Shown: one piece after another, positions 21,301 to 32,750 of the stretch
How positions within the stretch are numbered: the stretch's first letter is position 1
Layout of the letters: every line of letters starts with the position of its first letter
Origin: Clarkia xantiana subsp. parviflora
Lineage: Eukaryota > Streptophyta > Magnoliopsida > Myrtales > Onagraceae
NCBI GenBank assembly: GCA_036873135.1
Contig: JAPTYO010000017.1
Coordinates: 14,632,001-14,696,000 of the forward strand
Direction: 5' to 3'
Length of the DNA: 64,000 nt
Translations under genes and position numbers: made by a program
The notes under the pieces: model-generated
The model's database searches: none
Seen by the model: the letters and a program-made list of their open reading frames with translations, nothing else
Told to the model about the DNA's origin: nothing

Positions 21301-23146
21301 GGGCTCAGAATATTACTTTACCTTGTGTCGCTTCTCATGTAGGGTGCGTCTTTGGTATGCTTTTCGAGTCTTTACTTGACTTTTCCTTCTATGATATTGC
21401 CTGCTACCAGGCTTTTTCCTCAATGTGGGAGATCACCTTTCGAGGGCGATGTTTGTGTGTTGCCAGCTTAGGACGAGTTCGTATAGGGAGTTGAGGATGT
21501 TTTCCTCTTATGTGACCTCTTCTAGGAGAAGTGGTATTGCATGCTCTTGTGATCTTCTGCCTCTAGTCTCTTCTTTTACACTTAGGTGGACTACCAAGCA
21601 CTTATTCGTTTGGTGCCCCCCAAGTTGCTTGGTGGTCATACCGCCTTTCATATTTGGCCGTTGAAGGCCCCTCGTTCATTTTCTTGGTTGGGTACCCCTT
21701 ATGCTCGGGGCTCCCTTGTCTGCCTGTTTGAATGCGATGAGTGTCCCTTGTAGGATTTACTCTTTCTCATGCTTGCTTGTTTCAGTCATAGGCATGGTTT
21801 GGTCGGATGTATCTTTTGAGGTTGGGTGGAGAGCTTTTGCTTTGGGTGGGTGGGGGTGATTTTCATTCTCTTGATAACCAGGATGCGGCAGTATCAATCT
21901 TAGGGGTTCTTGTAAATTCTTTCCCCCCCCCCCCCTTCTTTGTGCTTTAGGTTGAAAAGCTCTCTCATAGAATGGCGTCTTGAGTTGTTAATCTCATAGG
22001 TGTGTTTCAGACTAGTCAATCTGATCCATGCTCTTTGCTCGTGCATGGGGGGGGGGGGGGGGTCTGACCGGGCTGTGATAATCTTCTTGGAGTGTTGTGG
22101 CACTTAGTGTGGTTTGCCTTTTCCTTCACATTGGAGTATTCTTCAATGCCTTTAGGGGGTGTCACATTGGTCATGCTCCTCCCACCTTGAATCTTGATTA
22201 TAGACTTTCTTTGAATTAGGACTTGAACTTAAAAATGATGTCTTCCTCTAGGTTTGCAGATGATGTTCCATGATTTTCCATGGGTTTGTCCCCGTATTGG
22301 CTAATTCCTTGCTGGATAGCTTCATTAGAGGCTGCATTTGTATTGCGTACGTATACGTGTTTGAGGTGTGTTGAGCTGACAAGTCCCTCCTTTTGTATTT
22401 TGTCATAACCTTCATTCATCATGTGTTCGGCGTATGGCCTTAAAGGCGGGATATTTTTCTAGTGCCCCTTTTATCGGGGTTCTCCTCTTGATGGGATGCC
22501 AGAGTCAAATGTCTTATCATTTGCAGACAAGGTGGTTGATCGGGATGTGCGTCTAGTGTGAGGGTCGATCTTGAAACCTTACTCCCCAAGCTTTTGAGCT
22601 CTTCTTTGGTTGATCTTGTAGAACTATTATCCTGCCCTAAGGCTCTTGATAGGAGATGTATCTCATTTTCATACTCTAGTTGTTGCACTATCTCTTTTGC
22701 TAATCTTGCATCTCTAGAGTTTCTCTCTTGGTGCATGACTTCAATGACAGGATTTTCTACCGATGTTTATTCTATTAGGACTTGTATCCTTGGTTGCCTT
22801 CCTTTCTTGTGAGATGGCGAAGGAATGTTTGTGAACACTCTAATGTGTCGTACTTGGTAGAGGTATGCGCCTTAATCTTTATGGCGCTGTCTTGAATCTT
22901 CGTGTACCTATCTCTGATGAACATGTTATTCATTACATATATAGTACGGAGTCCAAGGATCTCCGGGTTAGGATCATAGTTTGAGAACAGAGACATAGTC
23001 ATCTATTAGATAACCTCTTTATCTACGGACTTTATTTTTGCAAGAATAAATGCAAGGATACTTGTAAGGATACTTGTAAGGATATGTGTTCCATCCTTAT
23101 TCCTGGTTCATTTGCAGTGCCGTGTCCCTAATGAGTGTGTTGATGT

Positions 23147-23338
23147 TCAGACCACCTTTACTAGTAGGGGGTCTTTTGGTATTAGGTATGCCTGACTCTT
23201 CTCTAGTATCATCAATGGTTGGTCATGGGAGATGTCTGATGGACTTTCTTCATGCACTATGGTTCTCTTCATGTCAAAGTTGGTGATTCCCTCTCTTATG
23301 ACTAACATATCATTGTGTGGAAATACTATGTTTTCCAT
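23147..23338 (-). pseudogene. S2 degenerate protease segment
   Basis: Same relict as 16347-16574 (MENIVFPHNDMLVI, MKRTIVHEESPSD), without a catalytic Asp-Gly. The downstream part is frameshifted relative to S3. Confidence 0.5.
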
Positions 23339-24316
23339 ATCCCTTTTTAAAAGCTTGATGATGGTGTCACCATTCTTCCTTTGCTAGGTTTGGTGTCCTT
23401 GAGCGTTTTTTATGGAAGTGTATTCCATTACTTGGGATGAGCTTACTAGGTGAAATCATAAAGATTCGCTGGAGGTGTTAGTCTCTGATGGTGGGCGTTG
23501 CCCATGTGATATGGTTTCCTCCATTTTTGGAGGGATGTGTTCGCGGCTACCCCCTCTCATGCTAATGGGCGTTTGTGGGGAGGGCATGTTGTGACTGGTG
23601 CCCCCCTTGCATACCAATGCCCGATGGGATCCTTTGACGGACTTGGCCCTAGGATGCTTAGTGGAAGGTTATAGTAGGGTTAATCCTTTGTGACCTTCAT
23701 GGTAGTTCCTCTATAGGATGTTGGGAGTGCTCAACTTATTTTTGTAAGTGAGCCTTCCAACTTGTGATCTTTCCCAGAAACTTGACTTTATAGGTGTTCT
23801 TTGGGATTAAGGGATCTGTTGCTTGTGCATCTCTTGATTGGCGACGGCCTTTTACGGATTCTTCTAGTGGTCCACCTGTGTATATATATATCACGGAGCC
23901 CGAAGGCGTCCGGTATGGTCATTCTTGGAAAACATGTTGATATCAAGTATCAAAATCTACCCCTTTTAGGGAGTTGACTTGTTATGCAGTTAAATTAAAT
24001 AAGAGGATATGGGAAGGATATGGGTGTGGGGGTGTTGATATCCCCTGCTTCCTTGGTAATGTAACTGTTTTCCTCCGTTAGTCTGTGTGTATTCCTTCCA
24101 CTTGAGGAATATAAGGTCGCATCCTTGCAGGACGGACTAGGTGGATGTGTATCCTTCATGTATGCTATGTGCGATCTCACTCTACTACGTCTCTCCATGA
24201 GACTTCCCATTGTAGTAGCTATATGCTAACGTGGTGTGGTACTCTATGAGTCCCCTGTTCAAATCCTTGTCTTTTCAACTCCTCCCCTGTCCTAGGGGGA
24301 TGTGTGCCAAGGGTTG

Positions 24317-25133
24317 TCATGCATGAGGGGTTTGGACCTGTCGTGCTGTATCCTGGGTAGGTGGTTGCCTTGTTGTGCTATTGGGACTATGTCCCTCCCT
24401 TTGAGCTTTCCTTGGTATGTCCCTGTTGGGGTACTTGGTTGAATTCATGCCTCCTTGGAGGTCTTGCCTGTCTATCTGCCCCCAGAGGGGTGTATGCCCT
24501 GGCATCCTGTTGTGTCTGTTGCTGCCTTGGAGGCACAGATTGCTGCCTTCCCCCTGGGTGTGGCCTTTAGTTGTCTCTTCTTTGTTCTCCTCGCTGTCCT
24601 GTTCGAGGGTGCGAGTGGCGTTCTTCCGTTGGGATTTGCTCCTCTTCATGAGCTTCTTCTCCTTCCTGTCGGTGTTTCCTTTCCTGCCTATTCCTTAGGG
24701 TCTCTCTGTAAGCTAGTAGCTCGTCCGAGGTGTTCATCAGCCCTAGAGTCACTGTATGTGCTCCCTGTGTGTATGTTGTGTGGGCGCGGTTGTCATTCCT
24801 TTGGGTCAGTATTCCATATGGATATCCTTGAGGTTGCGCCTCATAGTAGTATCCCTCAGGAGGTGCCGTGTATTGGGATGGCACTCCCTGTTGCTCCCTC
24901 TCTCCCTGTGGCTTCCTAGTCAATAGAGTTGAAGCTGTGGAAGCCTCCTAGCCAGCTGGGCGTGAAGGTCCTCCTCCCTGCTTGTTAGGCTGGGGTGCCT
25001 GTGGGGCTACCTGAGGCTCTGGATGTGCAGGCAGTTTCTCTGGGTTAGGCTGCCTTGCTGGAGGTATAGGCTGTCTCCTTCGCCTATTGCCCCCAGGTGG
25101 GCGGTGATGTCTAGATACTATGCTGTTCGTCAT
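24317..25133 (-). pseudogene. gag: S2 degenerate gag-like region
   Basis: The ATG near 25133 opens a 61-codon Pro/Arg-rich frame (MTNSIVSRHHRPPGG), followed after a stop by longer Gln/Arg/Glu-rich frames (24923-24567 and 24649-24317). The region is continuous with the primer site and homologous to 17859-18490 and 46981-47806. No intact capsid domain is seen. Confidence 0.45.
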
Positions 25134-25184
25134 CGCTCTTGTTATTGCCAGGCTTTCTGTTCGAATCCCACAGACGGCGCCAAG

Positions 25185-26192
25185 TGTTAGGTTATAAAGT
25201 CTAGGTCAACGGGTCGTCAATCTAGAATTTATCTCCCACTAATGAAATGTCGGGTTCAGTGTTCCTAGGGCTAGTCGTTCTGATCCATGTCCTTCTGCTC
25301 CCTTGGGGTAGTTGTTCTGATATATGTCCTTCTCTTCTCTCCTTCGGACCTCCTTTCCTTATCTCCTTCTGACCTCCTTTCCTTCTCTCCTTCTGACCCC
25401 CTGAGGCTTGTCCTTCTTACCCCCTGGGGCTTGTCCTTCTGCTCTATGTTCTTCTGCTTCCTTGGCTCTCTTCTCCTTGCCACCCTGCAAGAGGGGCAAT
25501 ACCAGGCACAGAGGGGGGGGTGGTGCCTGATGAACCCTCTCCGATGCCTAAGTCAGTACGGTTTTAGAGAGATAAAGCTAGAGAGAAGTCATAGCAAAAT
25601 TATGCAACTTGCCAAGATGATCAAATGAATAGTGGAGGTGGGGTATTTATAGGCAACGGTGTCATTAAGGTGGCTTAATGACATCGTTAACCCTTAAACA
25701 CAGTTAATTAACCTTTAAGCACATAATTAAGACCTTAGTATACGGAGAAGGTTGGCGGAATAAACCGAGTATGGGAGTCCAAGGATGGTGTCGGGACCCT
25801 TGGGGGAAGGGAAATCCGACCCCCAAGGGTAGGGGTTGGGTGAGGCCACCCAACCCCTCCTAGGGAGGATGGGGTTGGCCAACCCCATCCCCCCTAGGGG
25901 AGATCGGGTTGGCCGACCCGATCTCTCCTAGGAGAGATCGGGTTGGCCGACCCGATCTCTCCTAGGAGAGATCGGGTTGGTCCACCCGATCTTTCCTAGG
26001 GGAGGTCGGGTGTGGCCACCCAACCTCACCTAGGTGAGTTTGACTCGGCCGGACGAGCGCTTCGGCCTCGTCCGGACCGTTGGTGTTCTCGCGAAGTGTT
26101 CGGGTTGAAGTTTCGATTTACAATCATTAACGGGGTGATAAAAATAAAACGATTCGGAAGTCAACGGGTTCAAATTGGGCGTATATCCATCA
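25185..26192 (-). repeat. S2 5' LTR
   Basis: 1008 bp, the longest S LTR. The extra length comes from additional palindromic units (cgacccgatctctcctagg and its inverse, about 25890-26000) and from CT-rich repeats of 'ccttctctccttctgacct' (about 25330-25410). Confidence 0.9.
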
Positions 26193-26286
26193 TTCGGGTC
26201 AAAATTTCAATTTTCAATCATAACCGGGGAGGTCAAAATAAGATAATCCAAAGGGAGACGGGTTCAAATTGGGCGTATATCCATCA
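26193..26286 (-). repeat. Diverged S-type LTR end (94-bp stub)
   Basis: Repeats the last 94 bp of the S LTR with roughly 20% divergence and also ends 'gggcgtatatccatca'. It is best read as the end of an older related LTR into which S2 inserted; an internal duplication of the S2 LTR end is the alternative. E4 sequence follows directly. Confidence 0.6.
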
Positions 26287-26560
26287 GGGTCGGAACACCA
26301 TCCTTAATACCAGACAAGCTAAACGGCTAGGAAACCTGGTAATCATTGACAAAGAGATAATTCGTCTTCCACTGAATCTACGATCGATCAACAGGAGGAA
26401 TAAACCGGAAATTCAAATTCCAAATAGGTTCACCCTCCCCAACAGACAAAGGCAGGATATTGAACGACCATGTCATACACGTCGTTAGGCTTTTGAAACT
26501 GAATCTGATAGAAACATCTGAAGAGAGTAAAAGAGTATTTCCATCGCTTATGATAACATT
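26287..26560 (-). pseudogene. E4 antisense-gene fragment, distal part
   Basis: On the minus strand this continues the frame of 36495-36840 across the G2 insertion: CYHKRWKYSFTLFRCFYQ aligns by eye with LRQQWTYSLLLFRTFYG of the G2 antisense protein. In-frame stops follow. It is the C-terminal side of the PF04195-like domain. Confidence 0.6.
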
Positions 26561-27298
26561 GTTGGATCACGGGCGAAGCTCCGTTACGTTCTTGACGGAA
26601 AGGCTTGAACTCCTGGGCTCCGCGTAATCCTGCAAAAGGGGATGACCTGGGTGGTGACCCAGAATCCCTCTCCGATGCCTAAATGAGTGTATGAACGATG
26701 GGTGGTAAGCAGTAATCTAAGCTCGTATTAGAATGTGTGTTTTCTGAGGTAACTTCCTCCTTTTATATAGGAGGGGAAGTTACTCAGTTACCTGTAACCG
26801 CGCCTGGCATTTTTACCCACGATTCCGCATATCTCGTTCGGGAATCCATATATCTCGCCCCACGCTCCGCGTATCTCGCCCACTCTCCGCGTATCACGGG
26901 CACGCCCTGCATATCTCGGGGGAGGCTATCTGTATCTTAACCGTCTCCCCACTACTCTATCTAGCAGGCGGGTTTCTCGGCCTTATCCTCTGATCACAAG
27001 TCCCAATTCATATCGGGGACTCCAGAGTTATCTCATTCTAGGTCACCACCCAGGACCCCTTGTCTCACGAGACAGGTCCAGCCTCCTCGGGGCTTTATCA
27101 TCGGGGCCTTCTCAAAGGCATATCGGGGCCTACTCAGAGGCTTCTCGTCGGGAGCATTCAGCTCATATAATGGGACCGCTAAGGTCGGGACCCTTCATAC
27201 TGGGCTTCTGGGCCTTCCAGGCCTTTCACGAGGCCCACTGGACTTACTCGCCGTCTATTGACTGTTAACGGGGCTAACGATTACATCGGAACCCATCA
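26561..27298 (-). repeat. G2 3' LTR
   Basis: 738 bp; the plus strand begins TGTTGGATCACGGG and ends GGAACCCATCA. A TATA-like 'cctatataaaagg' lies on the minus strand near 26757-26770. The 'gcatcggagaggg' block is present at about 26666-26680 in reverse. Confidence 0.95.
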
Positions 27299-27310
27299 TT
27301 TGCCCCCAAG
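27299..27310 (-). other. G2 polypurine tract
   Basis: 'cttgggggcaaa' on the minus strand directly precedes the 3' LTR and is identical to the G1 tract. Confidence 0.85.
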
Positions 27311-27902
27311 ACATGGGGGACTTGCAGTCTGTCGTGTCTTCCAATTCCAGACCTCTCGACCTCATCGTCAGAGGCTTTTATCTCCATACCTCCCGATATT
27401 GCCATCGAGGGTTTTTATCTTCAGACCTCTCGATATCTCCATCGGAGGCTTTTGCCTTGGGCACAATTCTTGAATAACAGAGCTTCTCAGTCATAATTCC
27501 TCAGACTCTAAGGACAGTTGCCAAATTCGAGGAGACTCCTCGGTTACTGCAGCATTAAATGCTAGGGATAATGAAACGACGCCCAAACCGGCGTGACTGC
27601 TGTTTTCTGAAAAAGCACTCATTACGTCACTAACGTCTCTTCCGTGCCGTCCCTATAATCTCGCCGATCAAGATTGAGTCGTTTCATCTTCAACGGTCCA
27701 GATTGAATCCGTCCAGCTGTCCTTTTGCCTATAAAAGCCAAAACCCTGGCACTATTCACTTCTTCTCCACCATTTTGATTTCTGAAAATTCTGCCATTTT
27801 CAACCCTCGAAGCTTCTTCTCCAAGTTTCTTTTGCTCTTCCAGTGATCCAAGGCTTCCAGCCCTCCAAACTTTTCTTCATCTTTTCCGAGCAACCATCAA
27901 CA

Positions 27903-30571
27903 ATGTCTGGTAAGGTTTTCCTTCTTTGCTTCCATGGTTTACTAACATTACCTTCTCTTCTTTTCCTAAGTTTTCCTGTCTGTGGCCGTTTTTAGACGAG
28001 GCCAATTCCGGGGAAAGGACCCCTTTTACCTTTGAGCTTGCTATTAATGAAATTTCTGAGACCTCGTACGAGGCTGCTCTCCGAGAAGGCTGCATTACTT
28101 CAGACTGGGAACCCCGCTTCCCCTACGAGTCTCATCCAGCCACCAGGAGAAAACATATTGTCACGCGTCCTCGGGAAGGAGAGGTGTTCGTCTCCACCGG
28201 GCAGATAAACGCTGGGATTCGATTCCCATTTTGCGGGAACCTGGTGGAGATGTGCAACTTCTACCAGACGCACCCCTGCACCTTCTCTCCACATGCTATC
28301 CGCGTGTGGAATGCTTTCCAGATTCTGTGCCTCCGCCAGCAGTGGACGTACAGTTTGCTACTCTTCCGCACCTTCTACGGGTTGAAGTGTAATAAGGCTG
28401 GTGTTTGCTCCTTCACTCCTCGACTCCCCAAATGGACAAAGGAGCAACTTTCACGGTTTGGCTGGGATGGCAAGACCTGGAAGTTTAACAAGGATCGGGT
28501 GCTCATTCGTGACTCAGGGTCCAACAATAGCGGATGGAAGAAGTACTACTTCTTTGTCCAGAACAGCTCAATCCCATGGCCCCGATGGGAGGTTGTGGCG
28601 GACCCTGCCCCCAAGCTCGAAGTCTACACCGAGGATGACTTCAACACTCTTCAGCTGGTCCAGCTTTACCGTTGGGGGGAATCCTTCGTTCCCCTCGACG
28701 CCAACAAGCTCGTGGAGGGGGACTTGATCCAGATCGGAGTCCAGCTCCTCGATTCCGTTTCCAAGAGTTTGGTTATCTGGGTAACACTTCTAACCGCTTT
28801 GTCTTTTCATTTTTGCAGCCAAGAAGGCATCTTTGCTAACCCATCTCATGTTGAAGCAGGGGGAGACCGATGCCGTCCAGGGTGGCTCCAAGCGGAAGCG
28901 GAAGTCTCTGAAGAAGGGAGCTTTCTCTACTGCTGCTCCTCCGACTGAAGAGCAGATCGGGACGGCCAAGCGGGCCAGAAGGGAGGAGATAGACCAAGCC
29001 TTCGGTGTCACCACTGCTGAGGAAGGTAAGCGCGTTCGCCTCGCTGTTAAGAAATATAGGAGGTTGGTTCCCAAGGAGTTTATCCCCGCTGATCGGGAGT
29101 CGCGGGTCCGAGAAATTAAGTATATACTTCAAGGAGAAACCCCCCGCGTCCTTAAGGCGGGATACTACAACTTCTTTGGAAGGACCAATATGTCGCGCGC
29201 CAAATCATCTGGTGCCCCCATAATACTCTGCCTGACTTCATTCGTCCTGCCACCGCAGGTCCCTCGGAGGCTCTCACTCCGAAGAAAGCCGCCACTTCAG
29301 CAAGGGCTGCGACTCCACAGGAGCCGATGATGGAGGATGCCCTGACGGAAGCTCAGTTCCGTTAGGTGACCAACTTGGAGGCTTCCCCCTCCTCCGAGGA
29401 GCCAAATGAAGGCGGCTTGCTTCCCCGCCAAAGGCCAGGTCGAAGCATCCTGAGGCCGACTGTGGAGGACGTGTCTCGGAGTCCTCCCCCGGAGTTCCGC
29501 TCTCCGACTCCCGAGCCTCCGACCGAGGTGGCTCCTCCGACTGAGGCTTCCAGGGTCATCCCTCCTCTCCCCGTGGATGAGAATCTTTACAAGGTTTTCA
29601 CCCCCGACCAAGAGACGGTTCCCTGGAACCCGATCGAGTCTCTTCAAGGGGTCTCACTCCATCGGGGAGACCTTCAGCCTAAATTTGCCCTGCATCTGCT
29701 GGCAGGGTCAATTCCACCAGCCTTGAGACGCCCCATCTCCTTGGCGCGGGAGGACATCGAGGAAGAGCTTCGCAACATGGCTATCCGTCGGATGGAGGTA
29801 AAACTTTACTCTTGCTTTTATTCTTCCCTTCATTGTTCTTGCCTTCGATTATCGGATTTTAATCCTTTTTCCCTTTCGTCTTAGGAAACCGCGGACCAGC
29901 AGCGCTGCTTTGGCTTCATCCTGGCTCTGAAGGGTGCTTTGGAGGAGGCACAAGCCAAGTCGGACCCCGACGCGTTGGCCACGCTCCAAGCGGACCTCGA
30001 CGAGACTGTAGCGGCCAGGAACAAGATAGCCAAGGAGCAGGCCCTCCTTGGTGAGAAGGCTCTGGGCCAGCACAAGCAGGTCCAGGATCACGAAGTCGTG
30101 CTGCGTCGGGAGCGGAGGATGCTCAAGGAGGAACAGCAGCGGCACGAGGCGGAGAAGAGGCAGCTCATCTTCGAGAATGACATTCTCGCGGAAGCCAAGG
30201 CGGGACTTGAAGCCGAGAAGGCTGAATTTCCTGCCAAGCTGGCTGAGGCAAAGGCTCAGGGTCGCGAGGAGTATCGGAACTCCGATGATTTCAAGGCGGA
30301 TGCCGTGGGGTTCTGCAAAATCGAGGTGGAGAATGTTCTGTTCAATGCCGTCGAGGAACTTTACACGGCATACGAGGATTCCATCTACTTCAAGAAGTCC
30401 GAGACCCTCGCCCCCATCGCAGAGAAATACTTCAACCTCCCCGCGGAGAGTGATAAGGCTGATGCCGCGGACCCGACTCCGCGGACTGCGGAGCCTTCTG
30501 CCCAGGCCCCCTCGAATCCTACTCCCTCCAAAGCTGCTGAGGACCCAACTTCCAACAAGGACCAAGTTTAA
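27903..30571 (+). pseudogene. G2 antisense gene: four exons, PF04195-like domain, basic linker, coiled coil
   Basis: Exon 1 27903-27909 (ATGTCTG), donor gtaagg; exon 2 27996 to about 28760-28785 (donor not certain); exon 3 28819-29797; exon 4 29885-30571. Splicing exon 1 to 2 gives MSDEANSGERTPFTFE in frame. Exon 2 is fully open: VFVSTGQINAGIRFPFCG, then FYQTHPCTFSPHAIRVW. Exon 3 has a Lys/Arg-rich stretch (GGSKRKRKSLKKG) and a conserved block ending GETPRVLKAGYYNFFG. Exon 4 is a Glu/Ala/Lys coiled coil with an acidic/Pro tail. Damage: a one-base shift near 29180 and a TAG at 29363. The 600 bp upstream (27311-27902), next to the LTR, is probably promoter and leader. Function is unknown. Confidence 0.8.
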
Positions 30572-30739
30572 TGTTTTATTCTTTAAGTCCTTGTAATTTT
30601 CCTCATTGTATCCTCCCTATCTCTTTGTATCGGAACCCTTCGGCCTTCGAGCCCTTATAAGAAATTCCTTTCATCTTTTTTGGTCTCGATAATCATTGCA
30701 CTATTTAAAGCGACTTTAGATTCGTTAGTTAAAACGTTC

Positions 30740-31260
30740 CAACGCATCCTTCTGATGCTTTATTCGGGACTTCACCACTTAAGGTTTCTCATCCATATCA
30801 CTTAATGTAATTTCGTATGTCCTTCGCGACATTTTCCTCGGGACTTCACAACTTAAGGTTTCTCATCCATGCCATTCAAGGCAATTTCACGCATCACTTA
30901 AGATGATTTTTTCGCACCCTTTAAGGCTTTTATCGCGCCATTCTAGACGGCTTAATCGTACCCCTTAGGGCTTTTATCGCGCCATTCTAGACGACTTAAT
31001 CGTACCCCTTAGGGCTTTTATCGCGTCATTCTAGACGACTTAATCGTACCCCTTAAGGCTTTTTTGCTGCATCATATAGACGACTTATGCGGACCCCTTA
31101 GGGCTTTTTCATACCTAGGATTTTGATTGCATCATAAAGACGACTTATTCATACCCCGTAGGGCTTTTGTTCGTACCTCGAAAGGCTTTTTATCGCGCCA
31201 TAAAGGCGACTTACTCGTACCTCGTAAGGCTTTTATCGCGTCTTTCAGGACGTCTTACTA
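30740..31260. repeat. About 44-bp tandem repeat between G2 integrase and antisense gene
   Basis: Units contain 'cttttatcgcgccattctag' and 'gacttaatcgtacccctta' with a spacing of about 44 bp in the central part (30927, 30971, 31015), looser at the edges. It occupies the same place as the 51-bp array of G1 but has a different sequence. Confidence 0.85.
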
Positions 31261-31383
31261 ACAGTTAAAATAAATCTAAACGCAATTTGATCGGAAGCAA
31301 CTTCTTTTATTCATTAACAACTCAAAGCTGGCTTACATCGGATCAATCGATAGACAATTTGCGCCATTCGCGGCGACTTAATA

Positions 31384-32733
31384 TCAAACATGATACTTCT
31401 TCAAGTGTGCGCCAGTGAAGGAATGTTTCAACGTCTTGCCGTCAAGGTCTTCTAGCTTGTACGCATTCGGGGCTGGCATCCCTACAATCTTGTAAGGTCC
31501 CTCCCATTTCGGTGATAGCTTGTTGATCCGATCTTGATGAACGAACTCGTTCCTCCGCCAGACAAGTTCTCCAACGAAGAATTGTCGGGACTTGACACGC
31601 CGATTATAATACCGCGCTGTTGCCAGACGCATCCGAACCTGAACTTCATCAGCCTTCCACCTTTTCTCTTCGAGCAAGTCTAAGTCCAGACGTCTCATTT
31701 CCTCGTTCGTTAGAGGCTCATAATACCTCCTGCGATGGGACGCCACCGCTATCTCCACGGGAGCAACTGCCTCCGTGCCATAAACAAGGCCAAACGGAGT
31801 CTCCCCTGTCGACTGCTTGGGTGTTGTTCTAACAGCCCACAGCATGTTTTCAAGTTCATCTAGCCAATGACCTTGCAAGGCGTAGACTCTCATCTTCAAG
31901 CCATCCATCACGATCTTGTTGGCTGATTCGACTTGGCCATTAGTCTGAGCATGGTGGACGGAAGCTGTCCGATGCTCAATGTTCAATTCCTCCAGGTACT
32001 CCTTCAACTGAGCCCCATTGAACGGAGGGCCATTATCGCTGATCAACACTCGAAGAACCCCGTACCGGGATACGATTTGAGTTTGGAGGAACTTGAGGAT
32101 CTGCTGCCCCGTCGTCTTGGCCAACGCCTTAGCCTCTATCCACTTCGAAAAGTAATCGATGGCTACGAGTAAATACTTGCACTGACCTTTCGCTTGTAGA
32201 AGAGGTCCCACCATGTCAATGCCCCACTGTGCGAAGGGCCAAGCACTTCATATGGACATCAAGTCCGCGGCAGGAGCCACGATATTCGGAGCGTACCGCT
32301 GGCATGCATCACAGGATTGGACCATCACTGTCGCTTCCTTGTTCATCGAAGGCCAATAGTAGCCTAGATTCAACGCCTTCCTCACAATGGATCGGGCCCC
32401 TTCATGACAGGCCGCGACTCCCTCGTGCAGCTCTCTCAGGATCCGATTTGTATCAGGCTCCGCCACACATTTCAGAAAAGGCTTTACATGCCCCCTCTTG
32501 TATAACTGGTTGTCCACCATCACGTAGTTTCTCACGATCCGACGCAACCTAACAGCTGCCACTTCATCATCGGGGAGTGCTCCTGTAGTCAGGTATGTGA
32601 CTATCGGGGTCATCCAGGTGGGTTTATCTTCTTCCTCCGATCCTGCTTTAATAGCGCAAACCTCCAACGGATCGATGGTTGAGATAATTACTATTTCTAG
32701 AAAGTGCACCTTCCGATTCTCCTCGGGTGCCAC
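31384..32733 (-). pseudogene. int: G2 integrase with end of archaeal-type RNase H
   Basis: Minus-strand frames 32733-32248 and 32214-31384 join at a TGA near 32250 that replaces a Gly codon of G1. The first frame begins just after the RNase H, has the HHCC motif (ELHEGVAACHEG, CDACQ) and ends ADLMSI. The second contains the catalytic core (LISDNGPPF, QVESANK) and the C-terminal GPYKIVGMPAPNAYKLED. The frame also shifts by one base at 32751-32760, where the preceding gag-pol frame ends. All three catalytic acidic residues are present, the first in WGIDMVGP. Confidence 0.92.
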
Positions 32734-32750
32734 TCCCAGAGCAAACTTGC

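Larger units (their letters stand above)
19476..26192 (-). mobile_element. S2: truncated S-family element in tandem with S1
   Basis: 5' LTR at 25185-26192 (minus strand), then internal DNA down to 19476, where it abuts the S1 LTR. About 2.3 kb of the 3' part (antisense ORF and polypurine tract, compare S3 39670-42000) is missing. The internal region is about 90% or more identical to S1 and S3 by eye. No functional gene is present. The LTR-internal-LTR-internal arrangement suggests unequal or illegitimate recombination rather than two separate insertions. Confidence 0.85.

Noticed and set aside
22050..22062. Poly-G tracts (also about 18822, 25515, 48209) as possible quadruplex switches
   Set aside because: Single homopolymer runs of variable length in repeats; slippage or sequencing error is the simpler view.
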